This document shows, in pieces, positions 18,070 to 27,157 of a DNA stretch of 64,000 nt. This stretch comes from Vibrio hyugaensis. Its GTDB lineage: Bacteria; Pseudomonadota; Gammaproteobacteria; Enterobacterales; Vibrionaceae. Below the pieces are notes generated by a model, which was given only the letters and a program-made list of their open reading frames with translations, was not told the origin of the DNA and did not search any database. The DNA lies in assembly GCF_002906655.1 (NCBI RefSeq), contig NZ_CP025794.1, positions 3,286,001-3,350,000 on the forward strand, given 5' to 3'. Each line of letters starts with the position of its first letter. Within the stretch, counting starts at the first letter, position 1. The translations under genes were made by a program, and so were the position numbers.

Positions 18070-18615
18070 TTATTGGATCGGGTTCTTTCTTCTTGGGCTT
18101 ACAAACTGAGCGATAACGATAAAAGCGAATGCAATCAGGTTGCCGGCAAAAATAACGACTAGCCATTGTGGCATTGATAGACCAAAGAACTGCCATACGA
18201 TCTTCGCACAGTCGCCGTACGCCTCAAACATCCACGGGACCCATTGATTCAATGGTGCCCAGCTCGGAAACGTGACGAACAAGTCACAAGTGGCGAATGG
18301 AGATGGGTTAAACTGATAATCCACGTGCTGCATCGCCAGCATCAAACCTTTGTATGCACTTGCTCCCCATCCCGCCAGAGCAACCCAGCGTATCAACGGG
18401 TTGTTTGGGGCGATAAGACCAAGTATCGCCGCTGCGCCAATCCCCATCATAGCGACACGCTCATAGATACACATGACACATGGGGCTAACATCATCACGT
18501 GTTGGAAGAATAAGGCGCAGGCTTCAAAAAAGATGATCGCCAAAAGGAGTAGGAGCCAAGATAAGCGTCCTTTCGAAAACTGGTTTAGTGATGCGAAAAT
18601 AGTCACGGGTTTCAA
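18070..18615 (-). CDS. dsbB: Disulfide bond formation protein B
   Basis: Inner-membrane quinone reductase that reoxidises DsbA, keeping periplasmic disulfide formation going. The 181 residues contain four membrane helices. The first cysteine pair is Cys46 and Cys49 in APCVMCIYER. The second pair, in the periplasmic loop, is Cys110 (SPFATCDL) and Cys136 (YGDCAK). Both pairs needed for the relay are intact. It lies downstream of nhaB on the same strand but behind a terminator, so it probably has its own promoter within the 77-bp gap or depends on readthrough. Confidence 0.96.
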   Translation of the reverse strand: MKPVTIFASLNQFSKGRLSWLLLLLAIIFFEACALFFQHVMMLAPCVMCIYERVAMMGIGAAAILGLIAPNNPLIRWVALAGWGASAYKGLMLAMQHVDYQFNPSPFATCDLFVTFPSWAPLNQWVPWMFEAYGDCAKIVWQFFGLSMPQWLVVIFAGNLIAFAFIVIAQFVSPRRKNPIQ

Positions 18616-18631
18616 TCCTGTCTGAAATATA

Positions 18632-18659
18632 AAAAAGCTCTGATTACTCAGAGCTTTTT
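18632..18659 (-). terminator. Terminator between nhaB and dsbB
   Basis: Perfect 12-bp stem AAAAAGCTCTGA (18632-18643) / TCAGAGCTTTTT (18648-18659) with a TTAC loop; T runs follow in both directions. Confidence 0.88.
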
Positions 18660-18692
18660 AACGTGGATAAGTTTCCTAATCAACTCATATTT

Positions 18693-20279
18693 TTAGTGTC
18701 CACCTGACACAACGGGCGCTAGATCACCACTACTAGGCACAATCCAACCAGCATCGTAGAAGAATGCGGTTGCAGGTTCTAGGAAGAACATGATGCCCAT
18801 CAAACCCACAAGAGCAAGTACGATAGTGTATGGTAATGCCATGACGACCATGCGGCCGTATGATAGACGAATCAATGGTGCCAGTGCAGATGTTAGCAAG
18901 AATAGGAAGGCTGCTTGACCGTTTGGAGTCGCAACAGAAGGTAGGTTAGTACCTGTGTTGATTGCTACTGCAAGTAGGTCGAATTGTTCACGGGTGATTT
19001 GACCGTCGATCAATGCCGCTTTCACTTCATTGATGTAGACCGTCCCTACGAATACGTTATCCGATACCATCGACAATAGGCCGTTTGCGACATAGAACAA
19101 CGCAAGTTGCGTACCTTTGTCCTCAACGGCGAGAACCGCGTCGATAACAGGTTTAAACAACTCTTGGTCAATGATAACGGCTACAATCGCGAAGAATACC
19201 GCTAGTAACGCGGTGAATGGCAGTGCCTCTTCAAACGCTTTACCCATTGAGTGCTCTTCGATAACACCCGTAAATGAGGTTGCTAGGATAATTACCGAAA
19301 GACCAATAAGGCCCACTGCTGCTAAGTGCAGAGCAAGTGCTGCAATTAACCAAACTGCAATTAGACCTTGAATCCAAAGCTTAGCAACATCTTGATTAGT
19401 ACGCGTTTTGCGTTCTTCACGGTCGAAGTCAACAAGGATTTTACGAACGTTATCAGGCAGCTGTGCACCGTAACCACAAATTTTTAGCTTCTCTACTACC
19501 GCACAAGTGATCAAGCCGCAGAAGAAGACAGGAAGAGTTACAGGTGCCATGCGAATTAAGAACTCACCAAAGAACCAACCGGCTTGGTCAGCAATGATTA
19601 AGTTTTGTGGCTCACCAACCATGGTTGTTACACCGCCTAGCGCTGTACCTACACCAGCGTGCATAAGTAACGAACGTAGGAATGCACGGTAGTTTTCTAG
19701 GTCGTCGCGAGTTAGTTCAGTAATGGTGTCATCTTGAGTATGGTCGTGGTCACCAATAGGATTGCCTGAAGCGACTTTGTGGTAAATCGAGTAGAAGCCT
19801 ACCGCAACACTGATAACGACAGCGATTACAGTCAGCGCGTCTAAAAATGCCGACAAAAACGCCGCTGCGAAACAGAATGCGAGCGAAAGTAACGTTTTTG
19901 AACGAATACCAAGCAGAATCTTCGTGAAGATGAACAGCAAGAGCTGCTTCATGAAGTAGATACCCGCAACCATAAATACTAACAGCAGAAGTACTTCGAT
20001 ATTTGCAACCAGCTCGTGCTTCACCTGGGCAGGGCTGGTCATACCTATAGCAACCGCTTCAATTGCAAGTAGGCCACCTGGTTGAAGTGGGTAACACTTC
20101 AGTGCCATCGCTAGTGTGAAAATAAACTCCGCTACTAGTAACCAACCTGCAACAAATGGGTCAATTAAGAAGAAAACAATCGGGTTAATAATTAAGAAGG
20201 CTATAATGGCAACTTTGTACCAATCAGGCGCTTTACCAAGGAAGTTCTTGATAAAGGCATTTCCGAGCGACATCGGCAT
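18693..20279 (-). CDS. nhaB: Sodium/proton antiporter NhaB
   Basis: Inner-membrane Na+/H+ antiporter that exports sodium, useful to a marine bacterium. The 528 residues match NhaB exactly in length. It starts [20 protein letters not shown] and has about ten to twelve hydrophobic helices. Family stretches such as [25 protein letters not shown] and [18 protein letters not shown] are present. The frame is open to 20315, but ATG 20279 agrees with the family start and has AAGAGAA upstream. It is divergent from fadR, as in enterobacteria. Confidence 0.96.
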   Translation of the reverse strand: MPMSLGNAFIKNFLGKAPDWYKVAIIAFLIINPIVFFLIDPFVAGWLLVAEFIFTLAMALKCYPLQPGGLLAIEAVAIGMTSPAQVKHELVANIEVLLLLVFMVAGIYFMKQLLLFIFTKILLGIRSKTLLSLAFCFAAAFLSAFLDALTVIAVVISVAVGFYSIYHKVASGNPIGDHDHTQDDTITELTRDDLENYRAFLRSLLMHAGVGTALGGVTTMVGEPQNLIIADQAGWFFGEFLIRMAPVTLPVFFCGLITCAVVEKLKICGYGAQLPDNVRKILVDFDREERKTRTNQDVAKLWIQGLIAVWLIAALALHLAAVGLIGLSVIILATSFTGVIEEHSMGKAFEEALPFTALLAVFFAIVAVIIDQELFKPVIDAVLAVEDKGTQLALFYVANGLLSMVSDNVFVGTVYINEVKAALIDGQITREQFDLLAVAINTGTNLPSVATPNGQAAFLFLLTSALAPLIRLSYGRMVVMALPYTIVLALVGLMGIMFFLEPATAFFYDAGWIVPSSGDLAPVVSGGH

Positions 20280-20918
20280 GATAATTCTCTTTATAACAAA
20301 ATTATGAATAGACACTACAATAGTGCTTAAGTATCTGTTTGTTAGACTTATTACTTAGTCTTTTAAAACAATAACTTAGAAAAACAACAATCCATTGTCT
20401 TACTGTAGTCTTGCCAAGTTACTTCCCCTGAACTTAAGCACCGCTCACTTTCGACCGCAACTCTACACTTCGGCATTTTATAGTCAATAACAAAACGTGA
20501 TGCTTCCGACTAAAACTGCTTTTTAATTGTAATAACGCGATCAAAACGGCGTTACTATATCACGAAAAGCTTTAAAAAAATCACCTTGGATTTTAATTGC
20601 CACCCAATTGCGAGAAAAGATAAATTAAGAAAGAATATTAATCGTATAACACAAATTTATTTTGCATATTTTGAACATAAAAATGTGACGTATTAGGCTT
20701 TATTTTTCCTATGTTTGTGGTCGGTAAATTTTATTCAAAATATATTTTTTGCACGTTTGGTTCCAAGTGGTTAACATTTTTAATTGAAGATATATGTAGA
20801 GTATTAACTCTATATTGAGATTTCGTTTCATTTATTGATCGTTAATTTTCGCAAATCGTTAAGTAGTGGTATGATGAGTGGTATCGACCCTTAGAAATCA
20901 ATATTGGATAAAAACAGA
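20280..20918. other. Divergent nhaB/fadR region
   Basis: 639 bases without a gene, very AT-rich in its middle. A TGG-TATGAT extended -10 at 20867-20875 is a plausible fadR promoter, 44 bp before the ATG. An AGACT (20344-20348) / AGTCT (20357-20361) inverted repeat lies in the nhaB leader. I do not see a convincing FadR operator or CRP site. The AT-rich centre suggests nucleoid-protein binding, but that is a guess. Confidence 0.45.
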
Positions 20919-21758
20919 ATGGTCATTAAGGCTAAGAGCCCTGCGGGTTTCGCAGAAAAGTATATTATCGAGAGCATCTGGAACGGCCGTTTTCCTCCTG
21001 GCTCAATTTTACCCGCTGAACGTGAACTGTCTGAACTAATCGGGGTTACTCGAACTACACTACGTGAAGTATTGCAACGCCTTGCACGTGATGGCTGGCT
21101 GACTATCCAACACGGTAAGCCAACTAAAGTGAACCAATTTATGGAGACGTCAGGTCTGCACATATTGGACACTTTGATGACGCTAGATGTAGACAATGCG
21201 ACCAACATTGTTGAAGACCTTCTTGCTGCGCGTACTAACATCAGCCCTATCTTTATGCGTTATGCATTTAAAGCAAACAAAGAGAGCTCTGAACGTACTA
21301 TTCAAAATGTGATTGAATCTTGTGAAGCACTCGTTAACGCATCCTCTTGGGATGAGTTTATTGCGGCATCTCCGTACGCTGAAAAGATCCTTCAAAGCGT
21401 GAAAGAAGACAACGAGAAAGACGAAGCAAAACGTCAAGAGATCTTGATTGCTAAGACATTTAACTTCTATGATTACATGTTGTTCCAACGCCTAGCATTC
21501 CACTCTGGTAACCAGATTTACGGTCTGATTTTTAACGGTTTGAGAAAGCTTTACGATCGTGTAGGTAGCTACTACTTCTCGAACCCTGCATCACGTGATC
21601 TTGCATTGAGATTTTACCGTCAATTACTTGAAACGTGTGAGACCGGTCAGCGTGAACAGTTGCCAATTTTGATTCGTCATTACGGTATGGAAAGTGCTCA
21701 AATCTGGAACGAGATGAAGCTGCAACTCCCAACGAACTTCACTGAAGACGACAGCTAA
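20919..21758 (+). CDS. fadR: Fatty acid metabolism regulator FadR (vibrio long form)
   Basis: GntR-family regulator that represses fatty-acid degradation genes, activates unsaturated fatty-acid synthesis genes and is released by long-chain acyl-CoA. The N-terminal winged helix (about residues 5-75, with [30 protein letters not shown]) is followed by the helical ligand domain. The protein has 279 residues against 239 in E. coli. The extra stretch of about 40 residues, including [20 protein letters not shown], is the insertion known from Vibrio cholerae FadR, where it alters ligand and DNA binding. ATG 20919 is preferred over TTG 20904 because it gives the family start [13 protein letters not shown]. 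Confidence 0.97.
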   Translation: MVIKAKSPAGFAEKYIIESIWNGRFPPGSILPAERELSELIGVTRTTLREVLQRLARDGWLTIQHGKPTKVNQFMETSGLHILDTLMTLDVDNATNIVEDLLAARTNISPIFMRYAFKANKESSERTIQNVIESCEALVNASSWDEFIAASPYAEKILQSVKEDNEKDEAKRQEILIAKTFNFYDYMLFQRLAFHSGNQIYGLIFNGLRKLYDRVGSYYFSNPASRDLALRFYRQLLETCETGQREQLPILIRHYGMESAQIWNEMKLQLPTNFTEDDS

Positions 21759-21792
21759 ACTTAGACGCAACAATGTCTTTAAAGAATTAAAG

Positions 21793-21825
21793 AAAACCGC
21801 AGTCAATGAACTGCGGTTTTTTATT
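21793..21825. terminator. Terminator after fadR
   Basis: Stem AAAACCGCAG (21793-21802) / CTGCGGTTTT (21811-21820) with T run; the facing minus-strand gene ends at 21833, so it may serve both. Confidence 0.88.
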
Positions 21826-21832
21826 TTAGCTT

Positions 21833-22639
21833 TTAGGCTAAAGACAATCGGGGTAAAGGTTGATAAAGAATCTCGATGATGTCTGACAGAATGTGGTCGT
21901 AGGTATTAAATACAGTCAAAGACAAATCTGAAGTAATGTCGTACAGTTCTTCCATGGTAAGAGTGTCGACTTCTCCACTAATATATTCGTTGAGCGCTTG
22001 TATGGACCTTGCCGATGTTGGAGAGGCGAGGCTCAAAGGGCTGATGACAGAGAGTTGATTAAGCTTTCTTATCATCACGGCCCCATAGTTTCTCATTCGC
22101 TCAGGACCACCTCTGTCTTCCATGTCTTGGATGCTGATACGCAGCTGTGTCAGTGTCTCTAAGCTATCCATCACCGTTTGCCAGTTCATGTGGTACTCAT
22201 CGTTAAGTTCATCCCTTTGAGCGATGGCTAGCCATGCAATGGTCACTTCATCCATCAGGAACAAACTGTGGCGAATTAACCGGCCGTGTTCCATTTGATT
22301 GCGTGCGATTGAGTTGTCTTCCCATTGCTCCATCAGTTTATCTATTTTGATTTGCAGCACGCGATACATGGGTTTGTTCTCAAAGCGAGATGTTTCAACC
22401 AAGAGATGTAATTTATTGCTTAATTCACTATGGATGTGTTCTATCTCTTTCTCATGGTTTTGGTGGCATTGGATAGAGTAGTGAGTAACTGCTCTGTGGC
22501 GACGCAGTAGTTGAACGACATCACGAAGTAATGTGAGTAGCTGGTACTTACGAGCATGTTGCTTTTCTCGCTTCGCAGCCAAATGATAAATCCCAGCCAG
22601 AATGGCAATTGAGATCAAAGTTGAAATCAAAACAAACAT
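21833..22639 (-). CDS. Membrane-anchored helical protein, possibly NIT-like sensor domain without an output domain
   Basis: Not recognised with certainty. About 268 residues: one N-terminal membrane helix (MFVLISTLISIAILAGIYHL), then an almost entirely helical soluble part. LLRRHRAVTHYSIQ near residue 45 and ERMRNYGAVMIRKLNQLS near 195 recall the paired-arginine helices of nitrate/nitrite-sensing (NIT) domains, but no HAMP, kinase, GGDEF or methyl-accepting segment follows. ATG 22639 has AAGGAG 6 nt upstream; the TTG at 22645 overlaps this spacing and is rejected. It sits alone between fadR and metG. Function unknown. Confidence 0.7.
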   Translation of the reverse strand: MFVLISTLISIAILAGIYHLAAKREKQHARKYQLLTLLRDVVQLLRRHRAVTHYSIQCHQNHEKEIEHIHSELSNKLHLLVETSRFENKPMYRVLQIKIDKLMEQWEDNSIARNQMEHGRLIRHSLFLMDEVTIAWLAIAQRDELNDEYHMNWQTVMDSLETLTQLRISIQDMEDRGGPERMRNYGAVMIRKLNQLSVISPLSLASPTSARSIQALNEYISGEVDTLTMEELYDITSDLSLTVFNTYDHILSDIIEILYQPLPRLSLA

Positions 22640-22792
22640 AACCAACTCCTTGTTAGTGCTTTTGACCTAGCCATTAAGTAGGAGCAGCTTTGATGCCAAT
22701 AATTAAATTTTTTAAAAACAGATGGTTACGCTTATTTATAATGGGGGGATGTACGAATTTGGTGCGTTAACTCACCAAAAGTGTGAATTTGG

Positions 22793-22822
22793 TCAAAAAA
22801 TCCCCGCCGAAATGGGCGGGGA
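22793..22822 (-). terminator. Terminator of metG
   Basis: Stem TCCCCGCC (22801-22808) / GGCGGGGA (22815-22822); on the minus strand it ends in TTTTTT (22795-22800), 29 bp after the metG stop. Confidence 0.85.
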
Positions 22823-22850
22823 CTTCTAAGTTATGCCGTAAAGTAACGAA

Positions 22851-24911
22851 TTACATTACACGCATACCTGGTTGAGCACCTTCGTGTGGCTCAAGGATCC
22901 ATAGGTCGCTGCCGCCAGGGCCAGCCGCTAGGATCATACCTTCAGACATACCAAACTTCATCTTACGAGGTTTTAGGTTTGCAACCATAACAGTTAGCTT
23001 GCCTTCTAGCTCTTCAGGTTTGTATGCCGACTTGATACCCGAGAACACTTGGCGAGTCTCACCACCGATGTCCAGTTGGAACTTCAGTAGCTTATTTGCT
23101 TTTGGCACTTCTTCACACGAGATGATGCGCGCGATACGCATATCAACCGCTGCGAAAGCATCGAACTCAATTTCTTCAGCGATAGGGTCTTTGTCTAGCT
23201 CAGTTTGGTTTGCTTTTTCTTTCTCAGCTTCCGCTTTCTCTTTTGCTGCCATTTCTGCCGCTGCATCTTCTTTAGAAGACTCAATCATCGCTTCCACTTT
23301 TTTAGGATCAATTCGGTTAAATAGCGCTTTGAACTTAGTGATCTCGTGATCAGTTAGCGGAGTAGCAACGCCTTCCCACGTTAGCTCTTCGTTTAGGAAA
23401 GCTTCAGTGCGAGCCGCAAGCTCAGGCATCACTGGTTTCAGGTAAGCCATTAGTACGCGGAATAGGTTAATACCTACAGAAGAAACTTCTTGAAGCTCTT
23501 TCTCTTTACCTTCTTCTTTTGCAAGAACCCAAGGTGCTTTCTCATCGATGTACTGGTTCGCTTTGTCTGCTAGCGCTGTGATTTCACGGATAGCACGGCT
23601 GAATTCGCGAGTTTCGTATAGCTCACCGATACGCTCAGCAGCTGCAACGAATTCGTTGTAAAGCTCTGGTTCTGCAAATTCAGCAGATAGCTTGCCTTCA
23701 AAGCGCTTGGTGATGAAGCCTGCGTTACGAGAAGCAAGGTTAACAATCTTGTTTACGACGTCAGCGTTTACACGTTGAGTGAAGTCTTCAAGGTTAAGGT
23801 CAAGGTCATCGATACGGCTGTTTAGTTTCGCCGCGTAGTAGTAACGTAGACATTCAGGGTCTAGGTGCTCTAGGTACGTACTTGCTTTGATGAACGTGCC
23901 TTTAGACTTAGACATTTTCGCACCGTTAACCGTTACGTAGCCGTGTACGAATACGTTGTTTGGCTTACGGAAACCAGAACCTTCTAGCATCGCAGGCCAG
24001 AATAGGCTGTGGAAGTAAACGATGTCTTTACCGATGAAGTGGTACAGCTCAGCTGTGCTGTCTTTCTTCCAGTATTCGTTGAAGTCTAGGTCATCACGCT
24101 TGTCACATAGGTTCTTGAATGAGCCCATGTAACCGATAGGTGCATCTAGCCATACGTAGAAGAACTTGTCTTTTTCACCAGGAATTTCGAAACCGAAGTA
24201 AGGTGCATCACGAGAGATATCCCACTGTTGCAGACCAGACTCGAACCACTCTTGCATTTTGTTTGCTGTTTCAGCTTGCAGTGAGCCAGAGCGTGTCCAC
24301 TCTTTTAGCATGCTTTCGAACTGAGGTAGGTCGAAGAAGAAGTGCTCAGAGTCTCTCATTACTGGAGTTGCGCCAGATACTGCTGATTTTGGGTTAATCA
24401 GTTCAGTTGGGCTGTACGTCTCACCACAGTTATCACAGTTGTCGCCGTATTGGTCTTCTGACTTACACTTAGGGCAAGTACCTTTAACGAAACGATCTGG
24501 TAGGAACATTTCCTTCTCAGGATCGAACAACTGAGAAATAGTACGGCTAGAGATAAAGCCATTCTTCTTCAGCTCAAGGTAGATGTGAGAAGCGAGTTCA
24601 CGGTTCTCTTCTGAGTGCGTGCTGTGGTAGTTATCAAAGCTAATATCAAAGCCAGCGAAGTCTTTTTGATGCTCTTCACTAACTGCAGCGATCATCTCTT
24701 CTGGTGTAATACCCATCTGTTGTGCTTTTAGCATGATTGGTGTGCCGTGAGCATCGTCAGCACAGATGAAGTTTACAGTGTTGCCACGTAGACGTTGGTA
24801 GCGAACCCAGATATCAGCTTGAATGTGCTCAAGCATGTGACCTAGGTGAATCGAACCATTAGCGTACGGAAGGGCACAAGTTACCAGCAGTTTTCTTGGA
24901 TCGTTTGCCAT
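22851..24911 (-). CDS. metG: Methionyl-tRNA synthetase
   Basis: Class I synthetase that charges tRNA-Met, 686 residues. The Rossmann signature appears as HLGH in [12 protein letters not shown] near residue 22, and KMSKS as KMSKSKGTF near 333. The zinc knuckle [19 protein letters not shown] near residue 146 has four cysteines. A C-terminal tRNA-binding domain (about 585-686) ends GAQPGMRVM. An acidic/lysine-rich linker ([12 protein letters not shown]) joins the parts. It is divergent from mrp, the same arrangement as in E. coli. Confidence 0.98.
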   Translation of the reverse strand: MANDPRKLLVTCALPYANGSIHLGHMLEHIQADIWVRYQRLRGNTVNFICADDAHGTPIMLKAQQMGITPEEMIAAVSEEHQKDFAGFDISFDNYHSTHSEENRELASHIYLELKKNGFISSRTISQLFDPEKEMFLPDRFVKGTCPKCKSEDQYGDNCDNCGETYSPTELINPKSAVSGATPVMRDSEHFFFDLPQFESMLKEWTRSGSLQAETANKMQEWFESGLQQWDISRDAPYFGFEIPGEKDKFFYVWLDAPIGYMGSFKNLCDKRDDLDFNEYWKKDSTAELYHFIGKDIVYFHSLFWPAMLEGSGFRKPNNVFVHGYVTVNGAKMSKSKGTFIKASTYLEHLDPECLRYYYAAKLNSRIDDLDLNLEDFTQRVNADVVNKIVNLASRNAGFITKRFEGKLSAEFAEPELYNEFVAAAERIGELYETREFSRAIREITALADKANQYIDEKAPWVLAKEEGKEKELQEVSSVGINLFRVLMAYLKPVMPELAARTEAFLNEELTWEGVATPLTDHEITKFKALFNRIDPKKVEAMIESSKEDAAAEMAAKEKAEAEKEKANQTELDKDPIAEEIEFDAFAAVDMRIARIISCEEVPKANKLLKFQLDIGGETRQVFSGIKSAYKPEELEGKLTVMVANLKPRKMKFGMSEGMILAAGPGGSDLWILEPHEGAQPGMRVM

Positions 24912-24927
24912 ACTTAATAATCGCTTT

Positions 24928-24957
24928 TTGATAGGTATAAAAAATAGAGAGTAATAC
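24928..24957 (+). promoter_or_regulatory. Candidate sigma-70 promoter for mrp
   Basis: -35 TTGATA (24928-24933) and -10 TAATAC (24952-24957) with an 18-bp spacer. A start near 24964 would place the terminator-like hairpin at 24981-25013 in the mrp leader. Confidence 0.4.
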
Positions 24958-24980
24958 TACCCCATGAGCTTCCTAACTCC

Positions 24981-25013
24981 AAGGCATCAAACCATGGATT
25001 GCCTTAGTTTTTT
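24981..25013 (+). terminator. Terminator-like hairpin in the mrp leader (possible attenuator)
   Basis: AAGGCA (24981-24986) pairs with TGCCTT (25000-25005), followed by AG and seven T. It lies 56 bp before the mrp ATG and points toward mrp. No plus-strand gene precedes it, since metG diverges, so it cannot be an ordinary gene-end terminator. Confidence 0.5.
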
Positions 25014-25068
25014 TGGGGTTCTGAATCTCGCCGCTGGGTGCTACGATTAGATGAATATAGGAGGCCTC

Positions 25069-26145
25069 ATGCATCAGTTCACTTCAAAACAAGATTTTTG
25101 TCATTGGCTTAACCAGTTCCAGCATCCGCAGTTGGTGGAAAACTGGGCAGATATTAATGGTATGGTTGCGATTCCTGCGCAAGGTGGCATTCAGATCACC
25201 TTGCCATTTGCGACCAATGAACTTCAAGTTGCGTTGAGCCGTTGGGTTAAAGAGCAACAAGCATCGGGTGATATTCCAGCGTTTGATGTTCAAATCGAGC
25301 TGAATATCAAAGCGCTTGAGACGCAAGTTTCCAATGCCGTCAAAGGAGTTAAAAACATTATCGCAGTTAGCTCAGCAAAGGGGGGCGTGGGTAAATCGAC
25401 AACGGCCGTTAACCTTGCTTTAGCCATTGCACAGTCGGGTGCGAAAGTTGGTTTGTTAGATGCTGATATCTATGGCCCATCTGTTCCTATGATGCTGGGT
25501 CAAGAAGACGCAAAACCAGAAGTTCGCGATGCGAAATGGATGGAGCCAATTTTCGCACATGGCATCTATACTCATTCTATCGGCTACTTAGTGGATAAGT
25601 CGGAAGCGGCCATTTGGCGGGGCCCGATGGCCTCTAAAGCGCTTTCACAGTTGCTGACGGAAACTGATTGGCCAGAGCTTGATTACTTGGTGATTGATAT
25701 GCCACCTGGCACGGGTGATATTCAATTGACGTTGTCACAGCAGATTCCAGTAACAGGTACTGTGCTTGTTACTACACCACAAGATCTTGCATTAGCGGAT
25801 GCTCGTAAAGGCGCGGCGATGTTCCATAAAGTGAACGTCCCAGTTGTTGGTGTAGTAGAGAATATGAGTTATCACATTTGTGGTCAGTGTGGTGCGGTCG
25901 AACACATTTTTGGTACTGGCGGTGCTGAAAAAATGTCGCAAGAGTTTGGCTTAGCCTTACTGGGTCAAATCCCATTGCACATTTCAATGCGGGAAGACAT
26001 TGATGTGGGCACTCCAACCGTCGCAAGACGCCCGGAGAGTGAGCATGCTGGCTACTACAAGCAATTGGCCGATCGTGTTTGTAGCATCATGTATTGGCAA
26101 GGAAAGGCCAAGCCAGATGCAATCAGTTTTACAATGGTAAACTAA
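25069..26145 (+). CDS. mrp: Iron-sulfur cluster carrier protein Mrp (ApbC)
   Basis: Cytoplasmic P-loop ATPase of the MRP/NBP35 family that carries Fe-S clusters to target proteins. About 358 residues. An N-terminal MIP18-like part precedes the deviant Walker A SAKGGVGKST near residue 103, with VIDMPPGTGD further on. The cluster-binding pair is CGQC in YHICGQCGAVEH. AGGAGG (25059-25064) precedes ATG 25069 by 4 nt; an upstream in-frame ATG at 25051 comes before that ribosome site and is rejected. The leader carries an attenuator-like hairpin. Confidence 0.95.
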   Translation: MHQFTSKQDFCHWLNQFQHPQLVENWADINGMVAIPAQGGIQITLPFATNELQVALSRWVKEQQASGDIPAFDVQIELNIKALETQVSNAVKGVKNIIAVSSAKGGVGKSTTAVNLALAIAQSGAKVGLLDADIYGPSVPMMLGQEDAKPEVRDAKWMEPIFAHGIYTHSIGYLVDKSEAAIWRGPMASKALSQLLTETDWPELDYLVIDMPPGTGDIQLTLSQQIPVTGTVLVTTPQDLALADARKGAAMFHKVNVPVVGVVENMSYHICGQCGAVEHIFGTGGAEKMSQEFGLALLGQIPLHISMREDIDVGTPTVARRPESEHAGYYKQLADRVCSIMYWQGKAKPDAISFTMVN

Positions 26146-26268
26146 GTTCTTAAACAGTGCTGGTTGAAAACTGTTCGTTTTATCGTTTGCCTAGAGGTTG
26201 ATCCTCTAGGTAGACAGAAACTTATAACGAAACTCTAATTCCAGCTAGTAACTATGGGGTGAACTCCC

Positions 26269-26274
26269 TATAAT
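26269..26274 (+). promoter_or_regulatory. Consensus -10 box upstream of udk
   Basis: TATAAT, 52 bp before the udk ATG. The -35 region at 16-18 bp is poor (about TAGTAA), so only the -10 is convincing. Confidence 0.35.
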
Positions 26275-26326
26275 CACGCAGTTTATCTTTTTATGTGACT
26301 AGAAAATCATCATCGGGTGCAAACTA

Positions 26327-26968
26327 ATGTCTGATAATAATCAATGCGTCATCGTAGGTATTGCTGGCGCTTCTGCTTCTGGAAAAAGTCTGATCGCGAG
26401 CACGATTTACAATGAGCTTCGCGAGAAAGTGGGCGATCATCAAATCGGTGTCATCACGGAAGATTGCTACTACAACGACCAAAGCCAACTAAGCATGGAA
26501 GAGCGTGTAAAGACTAACTACGACCACCCGAGCGCGTTAGACCACGACCTACTTTGTGAACACTTGGAAAAATTGGTGCGTGGCGAAGCCGTAGAAGTGC
26601 CTGAGTACAGCTACACTGAGCACACTCGTACAAGTAACACCACACCAATGACCCCTAAAAAGGTAATCATTTTAGAAGGCATCTTGCTGCTAACAGACCC
26701 GCGCCTGCGTAACCTAATGCACGCAACTGTGTTTATGGATACACCTTTGGATATTTGTCTACTTCGTCGTGTTAAGCGTGACGTTGAAGAACGCGGTCGT
26801 ACAATGGACTCTGTTCTTAAGCAATACCAACAAACTGTTCGTCCGATGTTCATGCAATTTATTGAACCTTCAAAGCAATACGCAGATATCATCGTTCCTC
26901 GTGGTGGTAAAAACCGTATCGCAATCGACGTTCTTAAAGCGCACATTGCAAAACTTCTGAAAGCTTAA
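26327..26968 (+). CDS. udk: Uridine kinase
   Basis: Phosphorylates uridine and cytidine to UMP and CMP in pyrimidine salvage. The 213 residues match the family. The P-loop is [14 protein letters not shown] near residue 10. The stretches [22 protein letters not shown] and IILEGILLL are characteristic. It lies 181 bp after mrp in the same direction, with its own consensus -10 box, and a terminator follows. Confidence 0.97.
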   Translation: MSDNNQCVIVGIAGASASGKSLIASTIYNELREKVGDHQIGVITEDCYYNDQSQLSMEERVKTNYDHPSALDHDLLCEHLEKLVRGEAVEVPEYSYTEHTRTSNTTPMTPKKVIILEGILLLTDPRLRNLMHATVFMDTPLDICLLRRVKRDVEERGRTMDSVLKQYQQTVRPMFMQFIEPSKQYADIIVPRGGKNRIAIDVLKAHIAKLLKA

Positions 26969-27005
26969 GCCTTTAGACGGCTATATCGCTTTATTTTTGT
27001 GATAA

Positions 27006-27037
27006 GAAGTGGCACCTTAGGTGCCACTTCTTTTTTT
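27006..27037 (+). terminator. Terminator of udk
   Basis: Perfect 11-bp stem GAAGTGGCACC (27006-27016) / GGTGCCACTTC (27020-27030), TTA loop, seven T after it. Confidence 0.93.
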
Positions 27038-27157
27038 GTTTTTAAATTAGTCAGTTGCAGATAAAAATTGGATGTTTTTCACGCTTTTGCGGAACTGTCT
27101 GCGATAAGTAGCGTCAGCTATTATAATTTTAAAAACACACGAGCAAGGAAAAAGCGA

